Source of the DNA: Patescibacteria group bacterium
GTDB lineage: Bacteria; Patescibacteriota; Minisyncoccia; Phycocordibacterales; UBA2100
Assembly: GCA_015491135.1 (NCBI GenBank)
Contig: WFWK01000017.1
Span: 1-5,925, forward strand
Direction of reading: 5' to 3'
Length of the DNA: 5,925 bases
This document shows positions 4,735 through 5,925 of this stretch, piece by piece. The notes under the pieces were generated by a model. That model was not told where the DNA came from and searched no databases. It saw only the letters and a program-made list of their open reading frames with translations. The translations under genes were made by a program, and so were the position numbers. Position 1 is the first letter of the stretch; every line of letters begins with the position of its first letter.

Positions 4735-5040
4735 TCAAGCAAGCACTCCGAGTTGCTGATAATTTTTTTTGTGCCCGTTAGGCCTGCATGAGCTAAAATC
4801 AACATCAAACGTTGAGCGTTTACCATTAGGAGTCTGAAAGTGAATGATGAGTGTTGGTCGCCCAGATGCGGGGCAAATCTCCCAGTATTCTTGGACCTGC
4901 TCCAGGTCACAACCAGTCTCTTGTGCAAATTTTCGTTTTTGTTTCGTCCTTTCTTTTCTTTGTTTTTTAGAAAGTTGGAACGGAGCTTTTTCCGGTTTGA
5001 TTTTGCGACCACACAGAGACAGCGGATTAGCCAAAGGCAT
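4735..5040 (-). CDS. Hypothetical 101-aa basic protein with four cysteines
   Basis: I do not recognise this protein. The start at 5040 (MPLANPLSLCGRKIKPEK) is chosen because GAGGGAG stands five bases upstream; a longer reading from a TTG at 5103 would overlap the GDPD stop and lacks a binding site. Residues 12-37 are strongly basic and probably helical (KKQRKERTKQKRK, 25-37), which would suit nucleic acid or ribosome binding. The C-terminal half looks like a small beta-rich unit (EYWEICPASGRPTLIIHF, then TFDVDFSSCRPNGHKKNY). Cysteines at 10, 44, 56 and 85 are scattered, not in CxxC pairs. No signal peptide or membrane helix. It follows the GDPD gene by 59 bases without a terminator and ends 5 bases before a strong one, so it is the last gene of that transcript. 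A 60-base sample of its C-terminal half (4861-4920) is 57% G+C, against 28% in 4921-4980. Confidence 0.7.
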   Translation of the reverse strand: MPLANPLSLCGRKIKPEKAPFQLSKKQRKERTKQKRKFAQETGCDLEQVQEYWEICPASGRPTLIIHFQTPNGKRSTFDVDFSSCRPNGHKKNYQQLGVLA

Positions 5041-5045
5041 TTTTT

Positions 5046-5052
5046 CTCCCTC
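5046..5052 (-). promoter_or_regulatory. Ribosome binding site deciding the start of the 101-aa gene
   Basis: GAGGGAG on the minus strand lies five bases (AAAAA) before the ATG at 5040. It sets this ATG as the start instead of the upstream TTG at 5103. Confidence 0.65.
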
Positions 5053-5099
5053 TTTTTGGTTGTACCCAAAAAACAATGTTATAAATTTTTTGCAAATAA

Positions 5100-5774
5100 T
5101 CAAGAATGGTTTTCCACAATAGTTTTAAATTTTTCAGGATAATCGGTAAAAACACCCTCAACCCCGATTTCTTGCATTCTTTTATAATCCTTTTTTGTAT
5201 TTACCGTCCAGACAAAAACAGACAAACCTTTTGCATTTATTTTTTTAACGAACTGTTCATTAATCCAAAACAGTTCGGATACAACACCCACTATCGGCAA
5301 ATTATCCAGAAAATTAAAAGTTAGCGGATTGCAGGCGAAAATTGCCATTTTCTCAGCATCTGGAGCAAGTTTTTCGGCCTCAAGCAAAACTTCATGTATA
5401 AACGAGCTGATAATCACATCATTAACTTTTTTATCTTTGAGTGTTTTGAGAGCGGGAAGGAGAGCTTGTTTTTCTTTTATTTCTATGTTTAGTCGGATTT
5501 TATTTTTTATAATCTCAAGCGCTTCATTTAAAGTTAAAATATCAGGTTTTAATTTTTTTAATTCTAAAACAGAGAGTTCGCTGATAAAATAGTACTTGTT
5601 GTTTTTTAAAATAAAGTGATCGTGATGCAGTACAACTTCTCCGGTTTTACAAACTCTAGCATCTGTCTCTATCATATCCGCCCCAGCATAAATTGCTTTT
5701 TGGAATGCCAAAGCTGTGTTTTCAGGGTATGTTCCGGATGAGCCCCTGTGAGCTATTATTTTTAAATTATTCAT
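5100..5774 (-). CDS. Glycerophosphodiester phosphodiesterase family protein (GDPD, UgpQ-like)
   Basis: 224 aa, close to the usual 230-250 aa of cytoplasmic UgpQ-type enzymes; no signal peptide. The family hydrolyses glycerophosphodiesters to glycerol-3-phosphate and an alcohol with a metal-dependent TIM barrel. Visible motifs in order: AHRGSSGTYPENT (8-20; catalytic His9, Arg10, Glu18), MIETDAR (34-40; metal ligands Glu36 and Asp38), VVLHHD (47-52; second catalytic His), LNIEIK (95-100; Glu98, Lys100), FVWTVN (187-192) and GVFTDYP (207-213). The R-T-T segment that usually follows the HHD motif is replaced by HFILKNNKYY, so substrate preference may differ. The ATG at 5774 has no Shine-Dalgarno site. 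A 60-base sample (5461-5520) is only 25% G+C. It is followed 59 bases later by the 101-aa gene, probably cotranscribed. In a cell with reduced lipid metabolism it could help salvage host-derived phosphodiesters; that is speculation. Confidence 0.92.
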   Translation of the reverse strand: MNNLKIIAHRGSSGTYPENTALAFQKAIYAGADMIETDARVCKTGEVVLHHDHFILKNNKYYFISELSVLELKKLKPDILTLNEALEIIKNKIRLNIEIKEKQALLPALKTLKDKKVNDVIISSFIHEVLLEAEKLAPDAEKMAIFACNPLTFNFLDNLPIVGVVSELFWINEQFVKKINAKGLSVFVWTVNTKKDYKRMQEIGVEGVFTDYPEKFKTIVENHS

Positions 5775-5784
5775 TTTTGATGTG

Positions 5785-5826
5785 AAAAATAAAAAACAAC
5801 TTGCTCACTCCGTTCGTTGCGGTGAG
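5785..5826 (-). terminator. Weak terminator or attenuator-like hairpin before the GDPD gene
   Basis: On the minus strand CTCA-CCG (5826-5820) pairs with CGG and TGAG (5812-5804), with a two-base bulge, and is followed by CAAGTTG and then TTTTTTATTTTT. The T-run begins about seven bases after the stem, which is far for a standard terminator. It may end an upstream gene outside the window or act within the GDPD leader. Confidence 0.35.
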
Positions 5827-5834
5827 ATTTTATC

Positions 5835-5868
5835 CTTTGCTCGAACCTTTTTTGAAAAGCAAGCAAAG
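5835..5868. repeat. Nested inverted repeat in the GDPD upstream region
   Basis: CTTTGCT (5835-5841) and AGCAAAG (5862-5868) form a 7-bp inverted repeat whose interior holds a second one, CTTTT-TTG-AAAAG. No adjacent T-tract gives it a clear direction. No gene is seen in 5775-5925, which is made up of this repeat, the hairpin at 5883-5897 and the hairpin before the GDPD start. Confidence 0.4.
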
Positions 5869-5882
5869 AATTAAACAGCGGT

Positions 5883-5897
5883 GCGGGCAAAGCCCGC
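5883..5897. repeat. GC-rich hairpin GCGGGC-AAA-GCCCGC
   Basis: A perfect 6-bp G+C stem with a three-base loop, in strong contrast to the AT-rich surroundings. No T-run directly follows on either strand, so it is not a convincing terminator. A related GC-rich string (CGCGCGCCCTTGCGGG) continues to the window end and may be part of a larger structure that is cut off. Confidence 0.45.
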
Positions 5898-5925
5898 GCT
5901 ATTTATCTCGCGCGCCCTTGCGGGA

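Noticed and set aside
4735..5102. Recoded UGA (genetic code 25)
   Set aside because: UGA ends both the GDPD gene and the 101-aa gene at sensible places, and none of the supported frames reads through a UGA.
4735..5103. Longer 122-aa version of the orphan protein starting at TTG 5103
   Set aside because: It overlaps the GDPD stop codon, has a rare start and no ribosome binding site, while ATG 5040 has GAGGGAG five bases upstream.
4674..5142. Other frames over the 101-aa gene on both strands
   Set aside because: They run through the GC-rich terminator or lack a ribosome binding site, and give Arg/Lys- or Phe-rich translations typical of shadow frames.
1..5925. CRISPR arrays, rRNA or phage genes
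   Set aside because: No regularly spaced direct repeats, rRNA-like conserved stretches or phage-type proteins are seen on either strand.

Overview
The window is a compact, AT-rich stretch of bacterial chromosome in which every supported gene lies on the minus strand, so transcription runs from high to low coordinates. I see no rRNA, tRNA, CRISPR array or transposase. Low G+C in most genes, an ATPase-dead PriA homologue, several genes without Shine-Dalgarno sites and short intergenic spaces together suggest a Patescibacteria/CPR-type bacterium (Parcubacteria- or Microgenomates-like). That placement is inference. UGA serves as a stop (GDPD gene and 101-aa gene), so the UGA=Gly code of Gracilibacteria/SR1 does not apply.

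Layout in transcription order: (i) 5775-5925, a hairpin-rich non-coding leader; (ii) 5100-5774, a cytoplasmic glycerophosphodiester phosphodiesterase-family protein; (iii) 4735-5040, a 101-aa basic orphan protein with a good ribosome binding site, closed by a strong GNRA-loop terminator at 4694-4730; (iv) 3147-4658, MurA (first committed step of peptidoglycan synthesis) carrying an N-terminal XRE-type helix-turn-helix domain; (v) 3063-3146, an 84-bp element bounded by a 14-bp perfect inverted repeat that begins right after the murA stop and probably acts as its terminator; (vi) 1170-3023, a PriA (primosomal protein N') homologue with all eight zinc cysteines but without recognisable helicase ATPase motifs; (vii) 351-1112, a COG4339-type HD-domain protein with an added C-terminal rubredoxin-like zinc ribbon, with its own promoter and terminator; (viii) 220-338, a run of hairpins ending in that terminator; (ix) 1-195, the N-terminal 65 residues of peptide deformylase (def), cut by the window edge.

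Functionally the region mixes housekeeping genes: replication restart (priA), protein maturation (def), cell-wall precursor synthesis (murA) and phosphodiester metabolism (GDPD). priA next to def is a widespread bacterial gene order; here the HD/zinc-ribbon gene sits between them as an independently promoted and terminated unit. The observations most worth following are the DNA-binding-domain-MurA fusion, the catalytically stripped PriA, the HD-zinc-ribbon fusion and the 84-bp inverted-repeat element.
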